This document shows, piece after piece, positions 5,750 through 5,897 of a DNA stretch of 5,897 nt. Position numbers and translations under genes: made by a program. The notes below the pieces were generated by a model, which searched no databases, had not been told where the DNA came from, and saw only the letters and a list, made by a program, of their open reading frames with translations. How positions within the stretch are numbered: the stretch's first letter is position 1; the number at the start of each line of letters is the position of its first letter. The stretch covers positions 1 to 5,897 of the forward strand of contig CAZTLI010000359.1 of assembly GCA_964614375.1 (NCBI GenBank). Reading direction: 5' to 3'. Origin of the DNA: CAZTLI01 sp964614375. Lineage in GTDB: Bacteria > Chloroflexota > Anaerolineae > Aggregatilineales > Phototrophicaceae.

Positions 5750-5897
5750 ATGATTGTGATTGTTCTGCCAGATGTTACAGCAGACGACCAACTATTAGAA
5801 CGCGCAAAAGCGCATAATCAAGATGCACAGCGTGCGATCTACGAACGTTATTTCCCGCCCATTTATCAGTTCATTCGTTTACGTATCAATGAGCGGG
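5750..5897 (+). CDS. ECF-type RNA polymerase sigma-70 factor, N-terminal part
   Basis: The ATG at 5750 opens a frame that runs off the window end after 49 codons. After a short leader MIVIVLPDVTADDQ the sequence reads LLERAKAHNQDAQRAIYERY, then FPPIYQFIRLRINER. This is the start of sigma-70 region 2 as found in extracytoplasmic-function sigma factors: a helix with E-R-A-x-x-x-x-x-D-A, then YERYFPPIYQFI, which helps bind the core polymerase. Region 2.4 and region 4, which read the promoter, are outside the window. The start has only a weak GGA (5741-5743) before it, and another ATG at 5739 leads to an immediate stop, so 5750 is the better choice. It lies 16 bp after the membrane protein gene, suggesting one transcript and perhaps a coupled function. 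No anti-sigma gene is visible in the window. Confidence 0.85.
   Translation, partial: MIVIVLPDVTADDQLLERAKAHNQDAQRAIYERYFPPIYQFIRLRINER

Overview
The window looks like ordinary bacterial chromosome of moderate GC content. It holds one catabolic transport operon, one decayed low-density stretch, and the start of a second operon. The style of the short antitoxin (ending in a DYVNRLRNEWD-type tail) and of the ECF sigma start (YERYFPPIYQFIRLR) reminds me of Chloroflexota. That is an impression from family resemblance, not a demonstrated assignment.

Region 1 (1-3009, + strand) is a tightly packed operon. It starts with the C-terminal end of an aldehyde dehydrogenase, followed by an ABC transporter ATPase and two inner-membrane permeases of the spermidine/putrescine family (PotA, PotB, PotC; in E. 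coli also YdcT, YdcU, YdcV). The first two genes overlap by ATGA and the two permeases overlap by 11 bp. In E. coli the ydcSTUV transporter genes lie next to patD (ydcW), the gamma-aminobutyraldehyde dehydrogenase. This window shows the same partnership with the dehydrogenase placed first, so uptake and oxidation of a polyamine-derived compound is the best guess. No substrate-binding protein gene is visible; it would have to lie upstream of the window or elsewhere.

Region 2 (3010-4185) is gene-poor and looks like a graveyard. On the minus strand there is one small intact antitoxin-like gene (3247-3438) with a good ribosome binding site. Directly downstream is the stump of its PIN-domain (VapC-type) toxin. 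It reads into what looks like a frameshifted scrap of the C-terminal OB domain of a DnaE-type DNA polymerase. Upstream of the antitoxin are imperfect direct repeats, several inverted repeats and a start-less coding-like stretch on the plus strand (3864-4055) of unknown origin.

Region 3 (4186-5897, + strand) carries a 515-residue polytopic membrane protein that looks like a GT-C type glycosyltransferase. After 16 bp comes the beginning of an ECF sigma-70 factor, cut by the window end. A nested inverted repeat sits about 70-110 bp upstream of the membrane protein gene. I see no RNA gene, CRISPR array or intact insertion sequence. The only candidate for something less ordinary is the toxin-less antitoxin locus and the pairing of the membrane glycosyltransferase-like gene with a sigma factor; neither is proof of a new system.
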